NCBI RefSeq assembly: GCF_000765665.2
Contig: NZ_JROZ02000003.1
Location: forward strand, 62,001-126,000
Direction of reading: 5' to 3'
From: Helicobacter sp. MIT 05-5293
Lineage (GTDB): Bacteria; Campylobacterota; Campylobacteria; Campylobacterales; Helicobacteraceae
DNA: 64,000 bases
Part shown: one piece after another, positions 27,301 through 36,643 of the stretch
Layout of the letters: each line of letters starts with the position of its first letter
Position numbering within the stretch: the stretch's first letter is position 1
Made by a program: the position numbers and the translations under genes
Notes under the pieces: generated by a model
Databases searched by the model: none
What the model was told of the DNA's origin: nothing
What the model saw: only the letters and a program-made list of their open reading frames with translations

Positions 27301-28457
27301 AAGATTATCCAGCAGTAAAAAACTATCTTGCAACTTTTGGCAAACGACTTGAACAAAGTGGCGAAAAGAATATTGATGGCATTAGGGGAAATAATGCTAG
27401 AAAGAAAACTTCTAATAAATGGTTTGAAACACAAGATAATATTGCATACTATGATGAATTTTCCAAACCAAAAATCGTTTATAGTGAAATCGTGCGTGAG
27501 CCGCAATTTTATTTGGATAATGGTGAGTTTAAATTTGGGCATTTCTATGCAGAAGCGACAAGCTTTATTTTAAGTGGTAATGAAAATTTTAAAGATTCTT
27601 TGGAATATTTGCTAGGTATTTTGCATTCTAAGCTTGCCACCTTTGCCTTTAAAGAATTTTATGCAGGGGGTGGGCTTGGTGAGAGTGGTTACCGCTATAA
27701 AAAGGCATTTTTAGAAAAACTCCCGATTCCAAAAATTAGCAAAAATCAAGAATTAGAGTTTGTAGAGATTGTGCAGAAGATATTAGAATCCAAAAAAGCA
27801 AACGAAGATGCAAATGAACTAGAAAAATGCTTAGATTCTAAAATTTTTGCGCTCTATGATTTGAATGACGAAGAGATAGCCATTATTGCCCCCCCCCCCA
27901 TTGTCATAGCTTTATTGCTTCTTAGTGCGGTGGATTCTTTACATATTGGGTTAGTAAAGATTCTGTGTGAAAACTTTGAATCTGAACTCAAAGAGGCTTT
28001 TAGATTCTGCGAGGGATTGAAACTTCCTTATATAAGCAAGGAAAAATATGAGGGGAAAATCATTTGGGCAGAGATGACAAATAGTCCTTGCTTTGTCTAT
28101 GATGATAAAGGATATTATATTAACCAAACTTGCTACTTTATCCCTAAGGATGATAAATATCTTTGTGCTGTGCTAAACTCAAAATTGATTTATTTTTATA
28201 TGCGGCAAATGGCTAGTAGTTTGGGTGATGGTGCATTTCGGTGGATAAAGCAATTCATCGAAAAGCTCCCCATTCCACAAATCACACAATCTAATCAAAG
28301 CATTACAGATTCTATTATCGCCTTAGTGGAGGAGATTCTAAATCTCAAAGCAAAAGATTCTACTACTGACACAAGCGAGCTAGAATCTGACATTGATAAT
28401 CTAGTGTATGCGTTGTATGATTTAAATAATGAGGAGATTGCGATTGTAGATACTTGA
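24306..28457 (+). CDS. Type IIG restriction-modification enzyme, methyltransferase and target-recognition part
   Basis: This frame continues the gene begun at 23600; the TTG at 24306 is only the first possible start in frame and has no ribosome-binding site. It holds a helical region, the N6-adenine methyltransferase motif I (CDPSVGSGHFLISA, about residue 293) and motif IV (VIGNPPYIRQEE, about 581), then a target-recognition region (ILRGRDIKRYSYEWAGLWII; FLEKLPIPKI) ending at ALYDLNDEEIAII. A C11 tract (27889-27899) follows, and then a second, homologous C-terminal module (FIEKLPIPQI ... ALYDLNNEEIAIV). Residues about 815-945 are an in-frame block of inverted repeats foreign to the family. 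Confidence 0.85.
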   Translation: MHNEFARDSNALNPKFYFELLHILGLKETNEKGKILIQLDPSQNTSFAKHLHDKIREKSPQNSESELFESTMSHIIIYLNRILFLKLIEANLLHFNDFDKNLRFLSADKILSFKTLRHLFFEVLAKDYEHRESDKGFDFLPYLNSSLFMRDKKEILDLSTFDDDLQILPFSTTQTEYKKDQKVAFLAYLFDFLECWDFGKSEDSTSSDKLISSSVLGAMFEKLNGYKEGSFYTPNFITSFMCRESLSKVVCEKFNASFEWNTQDLDALRKNIDRDFDNIESRAKEILRSIRICDPSVGSGHFLISALSEMIYIYHKLGLLGFGYKDLKVIDDEVLLTTKNNENFAYKRFDDENHQIQITLFNLKKSIIENNLFGVDINPNSCNIARLRLWIELLKSAYYLEDGFKGKIHKLQTLPNIDINIKCGNSLISYFDIHTSLTHYPNINERMQNYKQVVQNYKEGFYNDKAQIDKQIKDLLQAFKNFCFKDKFKKQIKGFESKCEEYSKKYGNYLAEDDKDLSIYVAQRMFADDFNEQEAQKDFDILKQEYESIFNLESNKPFEWRFAFPEVLDFNGDFLGFDLVIGNPPYIRQEEIKHLKPHLQKAFKIYKGTSDIYTYFFELGTKILKNNGILSFITSNKWCRAAYGEPLREFLLENTTINTYVDLNGIKVFESATVDTSILEFIKGKAPKAHTIEYANPKDYNPKEDKPLEPQYFTISQDSLNIESFIFLNEKELALKIKIESIGTPLKDWDINIYRGVLTGYNEAFIIDTNKREEILAKCDDSQKSLLPYPLSEYDKNLSFLRSEDFSFSSQKGVYPPPVPLNPEKDAAFSANKGEASLFPLLAQNRSEGTTASLTSDFETPRSGREDSQGDLESPSSEVYLHCDKKQSHDSANLEGVLRRGIYKGEGRLRLIQAPPPYKKEEKNKHFDRDSSASPQNDKIRDLDSRIDFENNTILLTERERTAQLIKPILRGRDIKRYSYEWAGLWIIGTFPALKLDIEDYPAVKNYLATFGKRLEQSGEKNIDGIRGNNARKKTSNKWFETQDNIAYYDEFSKPKIVYSEIVREPQFYLDNGEFKFGHFYAEATSFILSGNENFKDSLEYLLGILHSKLATFAFKEFYAGGGLGESGYRYKKAFLEKLPIPKISKNQELEFVEIVQKILESKKANEDANELEKCLDSKIFALYDLNDEEIAIIAPPPIVIALLLLSAVDSLHIGLVKILCENFESELKEAFRFCEGLKLPYISKEKYEGKIIWAEMTNSPCFVYDDKGYYINQTCYFIPKDDKYLCAVLNSKLIYFYMRQMASSLGDGAFRWIKQFIEKLPIPQITQSNQSITDSIIALVEEILNLKAKDSTTDTSELESDIDNLVYALYDLNNEEIAIVDT
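26745..27125 (+). repeat. In-frame block of inverted repeats inserted in the type IIG gene
   Basis: Five inverted repeats follow one another: CCGAAAAAG/CTTTTTCGG (26773-26796) nested within TCCCCCTT/AAGGGGGA (26761-26809); CAAAATCGGA/TCCGATTTTG (26835-26880) around GCGAGG/CCTCGC; AGATTCT/AGAATCT (26903-26927); GCAGTGAAG/CTTCACTGC (26932-26954); and TATAAGGGGG/CCCCCTTATA (27012-27060) around GGCGACTTCGCC. The block is more GC-rich than its surroundings, encodes low-quality Ser/Pro/Arg-rich sequence, and sits between two parts of a recognition region that should be contiguous. It looks like intergenic repeat DNA captured without breaking the frame. Confidence 0.75.
27889..27899 (+). repeat. Poly-C tract (C11) between two C-terminal recognition modules
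   Basis: Eleven C in frame as GCC CCC CCC CCC. With C11 translation runs on to 28457. With C12 it would end after APPPHCHSFIAS, and with C10 after APPPLS, in both cases just past the normal-looking enzyme terminus ALYDLNDEEIAII. Confidence 0.95.
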
Positions 28458-28490
28458 CTTACTTTATATTAAATGCAGCAAGTCAAGTAT
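28450..28490. terminator. Hairpin between the convergent type IIG gene and leuB
   Basis: ATACTTGACTT (28450-28460) and AAGTCAAGTAT (28480-28490) pair perfectly over 11 bp with a 19-nt loop. The arm includes the stop codon of the type IIG gene. Runs of T are poor on both sides, so efficiency is uncertain. Confidence 0.5.
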
Positions 28491-28499
28491 GAGAAAATT

Positions 28500-29570
28500 C
28501 TATAATGCTTCAGAGATAAGTGTCCCCATTGCTTGAGTGCCTACAAGTTTGCTGTGAGCGTCCATCATATCTCCTGTGCGATAGCCTGCATCAAGAATCT
28601 TTTCGACAGCCTTTTGTATTGCTTGACTTTCGGCTTTCATACCAAATGAATAATCCAGCATTAATGCAGCACTTAAAATCATACCAATCGGATTTGCCTT
28701 GTCTTGATTTGCAATATCAGGCGCACTACCATGAATAGGCTCATAAAGCCCCAAAGTCCCCTCTCCAAGAGATGAAGAAGGAATTGTGCCGATTGTGCCT
28801 GTAATCATACTCGCCTCATCACTTAAAATATCACCAAACATATTTTCAGTAAGAATCACATCAAATTGACTAGGGTCTTTGCAAATTTGCATTGCGGCAT
28901 TATCCACATACATATGTGAAAGGCTGACATCGGGATATTGTGCGGCGACTTCTTCTACGACCTTGCGCCATAAACGACTAGAATCAAGCACATTTGCTTT
29001 ATCGACAGAAATCACATTCTTGCGTCTTTTGCGAGCAATCTCAAAAGCGACTTTGGCGATACGATGAATTTGACTTTGTGTATAAGCCATTATATCTGTG
29101 GCGAGTAATTCACCATTTTGCTCCCTTGTGCGGTGTTCGCCAAAGTAAATGCCCCCGATAAGCTCACGCACTACAACAAAATCAATCCCTTTATCTAAAA
29201 TGCTTGATTTTAGCGGGCTTGCATCTTTGAGTTGAGGTAAAAGCTGTGCTGGACGAATATTTGCAAATAATCCAAGCTCTTTGCGAATCTGTAAAAGAGC
29301 TGTCTCTGGGCGATTAGAGCTTGGCTGATTGTCCCATTTTGGACCACCTACCGCACCAAGCAAAACGCTATCGCTTTTTAGGCATATTTCAAGACTTTCT
29401 TTGGGCAGACAAGAGCCTGTCGCATCAATCGCACAGCCTCCTGCTAAAACCTGATGATAAATAAAGTTATGTTGAAATTTGTGAGCAATCTTATCAAGCA
29501 CTTTGATGGCTTGTGCAGTGATTTCTGGTCCGATTCCATCACCACTGATAACTGCAATTTCTTTACGCAT
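28500..29570 (-). CDS. leuB: 3-isopropylmalate dehydrogenase
   Basis: The start is put at the ATG at 29570, where AAGGAG lies 7 bases upstream and the protein begins with the conserved [15 protein letters not shown]; an in-frame ATG 42 bases earlier would lie inside leuD. The 356-residue enzyme has [20 protein letters not shown] and [14 protein letters not shown], typical of the NAD-dependent decarboxylating dehydrogenase. It makes 2-oxoisocaproate for leucine. Its start overlaps the leuD stop by 8 bp. Confidence 0.96.
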   Translation of the reverse strand: MRKEIAVISGDGIGPEITAQAIKVLDKIAHKFQHNFIYHQVLAGGCAIDATGSCLPKESLEICLKSDSVLLGAVGGPKWDNQPSSNRPETALLQIRKELGLFANIRPAQLLPQLKDASPLKSSILDKGIDFVVVRELIGGIYFGEHRTREQNGELLATDIMAYTQSQIHRIAKVAFEIARKRRKNVISVDKANVLDSSRLWRKVVEEVAAQYPDVSLSHMYVDNAAMQICKDPSQFDVILTENMFGDILSDEASMITGTIGTIPSSSLGEGTLGLYEPIHGSAPDIANQDKANPIGMILSAALMLDYSFGMKAESQAIQKAVEKILDAGYRTGDMMDAHSKLVGTQAMGTLISEAL

Positions 29571-30060
29571 TGTTTTTCTCCTTGTTAATCCAATTAAGAT
29601 AGCCATTTGCATTAATGATTTCTTGAATGAAAGGCGGGAAAGGCTGTGTTTTGTAGGTTTGATGTTGTGTGAGGTTATTGATTATGCCTTGTTGCAAATC
29701 AATCTCTATTTCATCATTTTCAGCGATAGATTGCGCAATCTCTTCAGATTCAATGATAGCAAGCCCAATGTTAATAGCATTACGATAGAAGATTCTCGCA
29801 AAGCTTTTGGCTATGACGCATGAAATCCCACTTGCTTTAATTGCGATAGGGGCATGTTCTCTGCTCGAACCACAGCCAAAATTCCAACCTCCAACGATAA
29901 TGTCTCCACTTTTTACTTTATGAACAAAATTTTTGTCAATATCTTCCATACAATGAGATGCAAGCTCTTTGTGATCGTGTGTGTTTAAGTATCGTGCAGG
30001 GATAATCACATCAGTATCGACATTATCCCCATATTTGTGTGTGTTACCTTTGACTTTCAT
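29563..30060 (-). CDS. leuD: 3-isopropylmalate dehydratase, small subunit
   Basis: The 165-residue subunit has [16 protein letters not shown] at the N-terminus and [19 protein letters not shown], the small-subunit swivel-domain motif that completes the active site. It works with LeuC to isomerise 2- to 3-isopropylmalate. Length matches the short archaeal-type/epsilon LeuD group. It begins 12 bp after leuC. Confidence 0.95.
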   Translation of the reverse strand: MKVKGNTHKYGDNVDTDVIIPARYLNTHDHKELASHCMEDIDKNFVHKVKSGDIIVGGWNFGCGSSREHAPIAIKASGISCVIAKSFARIFYRNAINIGLAIIESEEIAQSIAENDEIEIDLQQGIINNLTQHQTYKTQPFPPFIQEIINANGYLNWINKEKNNA

Positions 30061-30072
30061 TAAATCTTCCTC

Positions 30073-31335
30073 CTATAATATCTCTTCTGGTGTGCTTAAG
30101 AATCCACTAACAGCACTTGCAGCTGCAACTTCAGGGGAAGCAAGATAAATCTCACTGCTGACATGCCCCATACGCCCTACAAAATTGCGGTTTGTTGTCG
30201 CTACGCATCGTTCTTTTTCGGCTAAGATGCCCATATGTCCTCCCAAGCAAGGACCGCAAGTAGAGGTAGAGACAACACACCCTGCTTGAATAAAAGTTTC
30301 TAAGTATCCTTTTGAAATACATTCAAGATAGATTTTTTGTGTTGCTGGAATGATGATACAACGCACATTTTGAGCGATTTTTTTACCTTTGAGAATCTCG
30401 GCTGCAACTGCCATATCGCTTAATCTTCCATTGGTGCAAGAGCCAATCACGACTTGATCAATCTTGATTTTCCCCCATTGCGAGGGAGTTTTAGCATTTT
30501 CTGGGAGATGGGGGAAAGCGACTGTGTGATCAATCTCGCTTAAATCAATATCGAAGTATTGCTCGTATGGCGCATCTTCATCGGCTTTAAAGATTTGAAA
30601 TTCTCTTTGTGTTTTGTCTTTTGCGTATGCAATTGTTTGCTCATCAACTTCAAAGATGCCATTTTTTGCACCTGCTTCAATTGCCATATTTGCAATGCAC
30701 AAACGATCGTCCATTGTGAGGTTTGCTAATCCTTCTCCACCAAATTCCATACTTTTATAAAGCGCGCCATCTACGCCGATTTTCCCAATAATATGCAAAA
30801 TAACATCTTTACCACTTACATAAGGTTTGAGTTTCCCTTTGAGATTGAAACGAATAGCAGAAGGGACTTTAAACCACGCCTTACCCGTTGCCATACCTGC
30901 TGCCATATCGGTAGAGCCTACACCTGTGGAAAATGCTCCTAATGCCCCATAAGTGCATGTGTGAGAATCTGCTCCAATGACCAAATCCCCAATGGTTACA
31001 ATGCCTTTTTCGGGTAAAAGCGCGTGTTCTACACCCATATTTCCTACATCGTAATAATGTAAAATATCGTGTTCTTGCGCGAAACATCGGCATTGTAAGC
31101 TTTGTGTCGCCGCTTTAATATCTTTGTTGGGTGTGAAATGATCCATTACAAGTGAAATCTTACTTTTGTCAAAAACTTTTTGAAAGTTTGCCTCTTTAAA
31201 CGCACTAATGGCTACTGGTGTGGTAATATCATTACCCAAAACCATATCAAGCTGTGCCATGATGAGTTGCCCTGCTTCTACAGAATCTAATCCTGCATGT
31301 TTGGCAAGTATCTTTTGCGACATTGTCATACTCAT
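30073..31335 (-). CDS. leuC: 3-isopropylmalate dehydratase, large subunit
   Basis: The 420-residue aconitase-family subunit has the [10 protein letters not shown] motif, [29 protein letters not shown] and [11 protein letters not shown]; the three Cys in the last elements would hold the [4Fe-4S] cluster. It begins 1 bp after the leuA stop with the ribosome-binding site GGAAGGAAAAT inside the end of leuA. Confidence 0.96.
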   Translation of the reverse strand: MSMTMSQKILAKHAGLDSVEAGQLIMAQLDMVLGNDITTPVAISAFKEANFQKVFDKSKISLVMDHFTPNKDIKAATQSLQCRCFAQEHDILHYYDVGNMGVEHALLPEKGIVTIGDLVIGADSHTCTYGALGAFSTGVGSTDMAAGMATGKAWFKVPSAIRFNLKGKLKPYVSGKDVILHIIGKIGVDGALYKSMEFGGEGLANLTMDDRLCIANMAIEAGAKNGIFEVDEQTIAYAKDKTQREFQIFKADEDAPYEQYFDIDLSEIDHTVAFPHLPENAKTPSQWGKIKIDQVVIGSCTNGRLSDMAVAAEILKGKKIAQNVRCIIIPATQKIYLECISKGYLETFIQAGCVVSTSTCGPCLGGHMGILAEKERCVATTNRNFVGRMGHVSSEIYLASPEVAAASAVSGFLSTPEEIL

Positions 31336-31336
31336 A

Positions 31337-33004
31337 TTATTTTCCTTCCTGTTTTAAAATGATATTAATTGCGCTCACAAGGGCTTGAATCGAAGCAGTG
31401 ATAATATCAGTGTGCAATCCTACACCGAAATATTGTTCTTTAGCATAAGTGATATGTATGTATGCTACTGCTTGAGAAGAAGAACCCTCTTTGAGCGAAT
31501 GTTCTCGATAATCAAGTATATCAAAATCTAGCTTTAAATGTTCTCTAAGTGCGTTTGCGACAGCATCTAAGCGACCATTTCCTCGTGCAGAAAGATCAGA
31601 AGTGCGCCCATTATTTTCGAGTGTGAGATGAACGACAAAAAGATCTTCTTTTGTCTCAAAATGAAATTTTGATATTGCAATAGGAGTATTGACATTGACA
31701 AAATCCTTATAAAAAATATCGCAAATATCTTGAGGTAAAAGCTCTTTTTGCATATTGTCAGAGATGTTTTTGACATAGTAAGAGAGGCTTTCACGAAATT
31801 TGGGAGGTAAATCAAAACCATAATGATGATGCAAAATATACGCAATACCGCCTTTGCCGCTTTGGGAATTAATCCTAATCACATCACTTTCGTAGATTCT
31901 GCCTACATCTTGCGGATCAATCGGCAAGTAAGGCACATTCCAATGAGAAAGATCATGTTCTTTACGATAAGTCATTCCTTTGGCAATCGCATCTTGATGA
32001 CTTCCTGAAAATGCCGCAAAGACAAGTTTGCCCGCGTAGGGTTGTCTCTCATAAACGCGCATTTTAGTGATGCGCTCATAAATATCGCAAATATGTGGTA
32101 GATTGCTAAAATCAAGCCCAGAATCTACGCCGTGCAAACAAAGATTCAAAGCAAGCGTGATAATATCGACATTGCCTGTTCTTTCGCCATTGCCAAAAAG
32201 CGTGCCTTCAATCCTGTCTGCTCCAGCAAGAAGCCCTAATTCGGCATCTGCTACGCCACAACCTCTATCGTTATGCGGGTGCAAAGAGATAAGCACATTT
32301 TCGCGTTGATTCAAGTTTTTAGACATATATTCCACTTGAGAAGCATAAATATGAGGCAAACTCATCTCAACTGTTGCGGGGAGATTGATAATAACCTTTT
32401 GTTCTTTGGTAGGTGCAAAGACATCAATCACTGCATTACACACTTCTAAAGCATAATCTATTTCTGTGCCTGTAAAGCTTTCGGGCGAGTATTCAAAACG
32501 AAAATTACCCCTTGTTTGTTCTGCAAAGTCTTTTAAAAGTTTTGCTCCTTGAATGGCAATATTTTTGATTTCTTGCTTAGATTTGCCAAAAACTTGCTCT
32601 CTTTGCACTAAAGAGGTGGAGTTATAAACATGCACAATAGCATTTTTGCAACCTTCTAATGCCTCAAAAGTTTTTTTAATGATATGTTCTCTTGCTTGTG
32701 TGAGCACTTGCACACTGACATCATCGGGAATGAGATTCTCTTCTACTAAAGTGCGTAAAAATTGATATTCTGTTTGGCTTGCTGCAGGGAATCCAACCTC
32801 AATTTCTTTGAATCCGATTTGAACGAGTAGCTTAAAAAATTCAATCTTTTCTGCAAGGCTCATGGGTGTGATAAGGGCTTGATTACCATCGCGTAAATCC
32901 ACACTGCACCATATAGGAGCTTTTTCAATGTATTCTTTTTCGCTCCACTCAAGGCTTTTGGTAGGAGGCACAAAATAGCCTCTTTTGTATTTATGATGTT
33001 TCAT
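31337..33004 (-). CDS. leuA: 2-isopropylmalate synthase (long, LeuA type 2)
   Basis: The 555-residue enzyme has the DRE-TIM motif LRDGNQAL, the metal-binding [12 protein letters not shown] and [14 protein letters not shown], and a C-terminal regulatory domain ([20 protein letters not shown]) where leucine feedback acts. It begins with the extended N-terminus ([17 protein letters not shown]) typical of the type 2 group found in yeast, actinobacteria and some proteobacteria. It condenses acetyl-CoA with 2-oxoisovalerate, first step of leucine synthesis, and heads leuA-leuC-leuD-leuB. Confidence 0.95.
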   Translation of the reverse strand: MKHHKYKRGYFVPPTKSLEWSEKEYIEKAPIWCSVDLRDGNQALITPMSLAEKIEFFKLLVQIGFKEIEVGFPAASQTEYQFLRTLVEENLIPDDVSVQVLTQAREHIIKKTFEALEGCKNAIVHVYNSTSLVQREQVFGKSKQEIKNIAIQGAKLLKDFAEQTRGNFRFEYSPESFTGTEIDYALEVCNAVIDVFAPTKEQKVIINLPATVEMSLPHIYASQVEYMSKNLNQRENVLISLHPHNDRGCGVADAELGLLAGADRIEGTLFGNGERTGNVDIITLALNLCLHGVDSGLDFSNLPHICDIYERITKMRVYERQPYAGKLVFAAFSGSHQDAIAKGMTYRKEHDLSHWNVPYLPIDPQDVGRIYESDVIRINSQSGKGGIAYILHHHYGFDLPPKFRESLSYYVKNISDNMQKELLPQDICDIFYKDFVNVNTPIAISKFHFETKEDLFVVHLTLENNGRTSDLSARGNGRLDAVANALREHLKLDFDILDYREHSLKEGSSSQAVAYIHITYAKEQYFGVGLHTDIITASIQALVSAINIILKQEGK

Positions 33005-33073
33005 TTCTTCTCTTCCTAAAATTTAATGGATAAATTTTCTATTTTAGCGTAGTTTTATTTATAGTTTGGTAAA

Positions 33074-33691
33074 TCATTCAAAAATATCCATATTGGCGGG
33101 AGGCTGGCATTCAAGAAATAATTCAGTCTCTGTTTGACTTAAGAGTCGCGCATTAATCTTTTTATCAAGATTAATCAATAGTTCATTTCTGGCGCGATCA
33201 CGGATAAATTTTTTGCCTTGAATGATTTGGCAAGTCGCATCGGGGATATAATCGTTATAGTTTTGGACAATATAAATCTCTTGAGCTTTTTCATTTTTGT
33301 TTTCATCACGAGGCGGTATTTCTTGTTTGATGAGAGAAAATCGCTGAAGGGCAATTTGATTATAAAGATTTGACCCTTTTGTGCCTGAATAATAGAAAAC
33401 CATTTGTTGGTCTTGATTCTGAAATTGTGTCGTGCTATTTTGGGAGCGGAGAGAACGCACCTTGAGGTCAGAATCTTGATTGCTAAGGAATTGTTTGAGT
33501 TTTTTAGATTTAGGATAGAGGGCATATTCTTCATTATACATTTTAAACTCTGCATCGTTTTTATTGAGCTTGAAAATGACTCCTTCATAGACTAAAACCT
33601 CTTCTGAAATAGCTTTAGAATGCTCTAAGTCTGCCCAAAGTGTGTTAAAACTTGCCCATAATAAAATAAAAAGAAAAACAATTTGTTTCAT
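33074..33691 (-). CDS. Secreted protein of unknown function
   Basis: The 205-residue product begins with a clear signal peptide (MKQIVFLFILLWASFNTLWA) and is otherwise soluble and polar. A Cys pair lies in the C-terminal third (ATCQII and LECQPP). I recognise no domain. The next gene on this strand, leuA, begins 69 bp downstream and is probably a separate unit. It is divergent from der. Confidence 0.75.
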   Translation of the reverse strand: MKQIVFLFILLWASFNTLWADLEHSKAISEEVLVYEGVIFKLNKNDAEFKMYNEEYALYPKSKKLKQFLSNQDSDLKVRSLRSQNSTTQFQNQDQQMVFYYSGTKGSNLYNQIALQRFSLIKQEIPPRDENKNEKAQEIYIVQNYNDYIPDATCQIIQGKKFIRDRARNELLINLDKKINARLLSQTETELFLECQPPANMDIFE

Positions 33692-33771
33692 TTTTATGCT
33701 CCTTTATGAATCCAAAATCCAACTTTAGCTAACATATCGTTAGAAAAACCTTTATTTTAAGTGAATCAATA

Positions 33772-35181
33772 ATGAAAACAATCGCAATTTTAGGCAAACC
33801 CAATGTCGGCAAAAGCTCTTTATTTAATCGTCTAGTGAAGCAACATATCGCCATTACTTCAAATGTAAGCGGCACAACGCGTGATGTCAAAAAATCAGTC
33901 TTTGACATTAGTGGCGTGAGTGTAATGCTGCTAGATACCGGTGGAATCGAAAAAGCACAAGGTTTGTATGCCAAAGTCTCTGCACATTCGATGCAAGCAG
34001 GATTTGATGCAGATATGGTGTTGTATGTCGTTGATGGTTTAAGCATACCGCAAGATGATGATATAGCGACTTTTCGGGCATTGCAAAAAACGCATAAGCC
34101 TTTAGTGCTTGTCATCAACAAAGTAGATAATGACAAAATCAAGCAACAAGCGTGGGATTTTAACGCCTTTGGTGCGCAAACAATGTGTTTTGTGTCTGTG
34201 CATCACAATCGAGGACTAAGTATTCTTATGGAAAATATTTTCACAATGCTTGAGCTTGGTAAAGAGCAGTCATTAGAAAGCGTTGATAAAATACAACAAG
34301 AGATAGAATCTGATGATGAGAGCTTGGAAGAGTTTTTGGAGAATCTGGATTCTCCAAAAATACAAACTCTTGAAAATTGCATTAGTGTCGGTATTATCGG
34401 TCGTGTGAATGTCGGTAAAAGCTCGATTCTGAATGCTTTATTGGGTATCGAACGCAGCATAGTGAGTGAAGTAGCAGGAACGACTATTGATCCTGTCGAT
34501 GAAGAAATAGAGATTCAAGGACAGAGGGTGCGCTTTGTCGATACTGCAGGGATTCGAAGGGCAAGTAAGATTGAGGGTATTGAAAAATTTGCACTTGATC
34601 GCACAAATAAAGCATTGCAAAAAAGTGATATTGCACTTTTAGTGCTTGATGCTTCTATGCCTTTTGTAGAACTTGATGAAAAAATAGGCTCATTGATACC
34701 TAAGCACGCTTTGGGCGTGATTATCGTATTAAATAAATGGGATATTGCTCATGAGGGATACAAGACGATGATAAAAGAGTTAAGGCATCGATTCAGATTT
34801 TTAGAGTTTGCCCCTGTGATTACAATAAGCGCAACTTCTGGTCGGAATATTCATAAGCTTAAAGCCGAGATATTGGAAGTGTATAAAAGGCTTAATTATA
34901 GAATCTCAACAAGCACGCTTAATGAAACAATACAAGAGGCGATAGCAAGACATCATATTCCTAGTGATCATGGCAAAATTGTTAAAATTTACTATGCGAC
35001 CCAATATGATGTAAATCCACCACAGATTGCAGTGATTGCAAATCGTCCAAAGTCTTTGCATTTTAGTTATAAGCGTTATCTTATCAATGCCTTAAGAGAG
35101 CGGTTTGACTTTGAGGGTGTGCCGATAATACTTAGCGTCAAAGGCAAAAACGAGGCTTCTTCAGAAGTGGCGGAAAAATAA
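33772..35181 (+). CDS. der: Ribosome-assembly GTPase Der (EngA)
   Basis: The 469-residue protein has two tandem GTPase domains: first P-loop GKPNVGKSSLFNR (about residue 8), second GRVNVGKSSILNALLG (about 209), each with DTxG and NKxD motifs, and a C-terminal KH-like domain (KIVKIYYATQYDVNPPQIAVI). It acts in 50S subunit maturation. The ATG at 33772 starts directly at the conserved KTIAILGKPNVGKS; the ribosome-binding site is poor. It converges with the glycosyltransferase gene 5 bp downstream. Confidence 0.96.
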   Translation: MKTIAILGKPNVGKSSLFNRLVKQHIAITSNVSGTTRDVKKSVFDISGVSVMLLDTGGIEKAQGLYAKVSAHSMQAGFDADMVLYVVDGLSIPQDDDIATFRALQKTHKPLVLVINKVDNDKIKQQAWDFNAFGAQTMCFVSVHHNRGLSILMENIFTMLELGKEQSLESVDKIQQEIESDDESLEEFLENLDSPKIQTLENCISVGIIGRVNVGKSSILNALLGIERSIVSEVAGTTIDPVDEEIEIQGQRVRFVDTAGIRRASKIEGIEKFALDRTNKALQKSDIALLVLDASMPFVELDEKIGSLIPKHALGVIIVLNKWDIAHEGYKTMIKELRHRFRFLEFAPVITISATSGRNIHKLKAEILEVYKRLNYRISTSTLNETIQEAIARHHIPSDHGKIVKIYYATQYDVNPPQIAVIANRPKSLHFSYKRYLINALRERFDFEGVPIILSVKGKNEASSEVAEK

Positions 35182-35186
35182 AGGAT

Positions 35187-36122
35187 TTAAGAATCTGCAT
35201 ACTTTTTAAACCCTAAGGCTTTTTTGATATGTGTTCTTATTTTTCTTTCCATAGGTTTAAGCCATGTTTGGTTGATAAATGCCAATTCACTTAAGCGGCT
35301 ATTTCCGATATAAGATTTGTAATTGAGCAAAAAAGCTCGTTTGTCTTGATAAATCAGCGGCTTAAATCCTAATTTCAAAGCATCTCTTAGCATATTTCTT
35401 TTTATTTGAAAATTTTGAGGGATACGATGCAAGGCGACATTTTCTTCTGTGCCGTATGTGTCTGCTAGTAAAGAACTCCATAGAGTTTTTTGTCCTAAAG
35501 GGTGAGGCGGCACGAAAGTTTTGATACCTTTTCTTTGTAGCGTTAATGAAAATGCGACATCTTCTCCCGCGATCTTATAATCTTGCAAAGCTTGAGTGTC
35601 GATAAATAAATCATCAAGCCATTCTTTTTTAAAAAACCAAGCATGCCCGACATAATCAACTTGTATGGTGTGTTCGTTAGGTCTGTAATGACCGACATTG
35701 AAACTACTTCCATTTATTGGAAAATGTTTGGGATAAGTGAGAATAACACCATTGCCACCATAAAGCCCCTCTTGTTTTTGCATTTCTGCAAAACAATTTG
35801 CTAAAAAATCAACACCCGGAATCGTATCATCATCAAACACACAGACTAAGTCAGATTGCGCACTTCTTCTTGCAAAATCAAATCTTGCCCATACGCCTTG
35901 ATTCATTTCTGAAATCTCTATTTTGTCAAATGAATCTTTGATTTCGCTAGGTATGTCAATCCCTTCAAAAACACCATCTTGATAGAGCAATATCTCTTTG
36001 GGCTGCAAACTCTGTGCTTGAATAGCCTGAAGCTGTTGTTTAAGAGCGTATGGACGCTTGTAAAGGTTGAGAATGATGCTAATGTCTGATTTTACAGATT
36101 CACTGCTATTTTTATTTTTCAT
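35187..36122 (-). CDS. Glycosyltransferase (GT-A fold, family 2-like)
   Basis: The 311-residue protein has an N-terminal SDISIILNLYKRPYALKQQL nucleotide-sugar-binding segment, the metal-binding CVFDDDTIPG (Asp triplet) and an HAWFFKKEW acceptor-side region. Acceptor and donor are not predictable. It overlaps the epimerase gene upstream by 4 bp (ATGA), which suggests coupled expression and a joint role in surface polysaccharide, so switching the epimerase may also affect its translation. Confidence 0.75.
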   Translation of the reverse strand: MKNKNSSESVKSDISIILNLYKRPYALKQQLQAIQAQSLQPKEILLYQDGVFEGIDIPSEIKDSFDKIEISEMNQGVWARFDFARRSAQSDLVCVFDDDTIPGVDFLANCFAEMQKQEGLYGGNGVILTYPKHFPINGSSFNVGHYRPNEHTIQVDYVGHAWFFKKEWLDDLFIDTQALQDYKIAGEDVAFSLTLQRKGIKTFVPPHPLGQKTLWSSLLADTYGTEENVALHRIPQNFQIKRNMLRDALKLGFKPLIYQDKRAFLLNYKSYIGNSRLSELAFINQTWLKPMERKIRTHIKKALGFKKYADS

Positions 36123-36643
36123 TGATTACTCCTAAAGAAATTTTTGATATGTTGATAGATTCTTTGGCTTGCTAAGCCATCACCATAGGGATTTTGGGAT
36201 TCTAAAATATAGGGGTGATTGAGAAAGTAATGCCCTCTTTGGACAATGTGTTTTTTATCGTTTCCTACTAGCTCGCTAAATCCTAACGCAAGCCCAGCTG
36301 TGCGCTCCGTGAAGTTTCTTAAAACCAAAACTTTTACTTTGAAACTCGGGGCTTCTTCTTGTATGCCTCCACTATCAGTCAAAACTAAATGACTTGCTTT
36401 TAGGACATTAATGAGGTCAATATAATTCAAAGATTCTGTAAGGATAATATTTGATAATGGTTTTAGGGTATTTTGGAGGACGCCTCTGATATTGGGATTG
36501 GGGTGTAGAGGGAGTATGAAAAATGTGTGTGGATTGCGACTAGCCAACTCTTTTATGGCAGCAGATAGTTCGTGAATCTTCTCGTGATTTTCCCTGCGGT
36601 GCAAGGTTACCAAACAAAATTTGTTGCTCCCCCCCCCCAGCAA
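36119..36643 (-). CDS. wecB: UDP-N-acetylglucosamine 2-epimerase, C-terminal part (out of frame)
   Basis: This frame carries the second Rossmann domain: FCLVTLHRRENHEK, FFILPLHPNPNIR, LVLTDSGGIQEEAPSF, and RTAGLALGFSELVGND, where the last replaces the usual TERPE...G.VxLVG pattern (it reads TERTAGLALG). It belongs to the same gene as the N-terminal part ending at 36540; the TTG at 36643 is only the first codon able to start and lies at the G10 tract. With 9 G the whole gene encodes 373 residues, the normal length for WecB. Confidence 0.85.
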   Translation of the reverse strand: MLGGGSNKFCLVTLHRRENHEKIHELSAAIKELASRNPHTFFILPLHPNPNIRGVLQNTLKPLSNIILTESLNYIDLINVLKASHLVLTDSGGIQEEAPSFKVKVLVLRNFTERTAGLALGFSELVGNDKKHIVQRGHYFLNHPYILESQNPYGDGLASQRIYQHIKNFFRSNQ

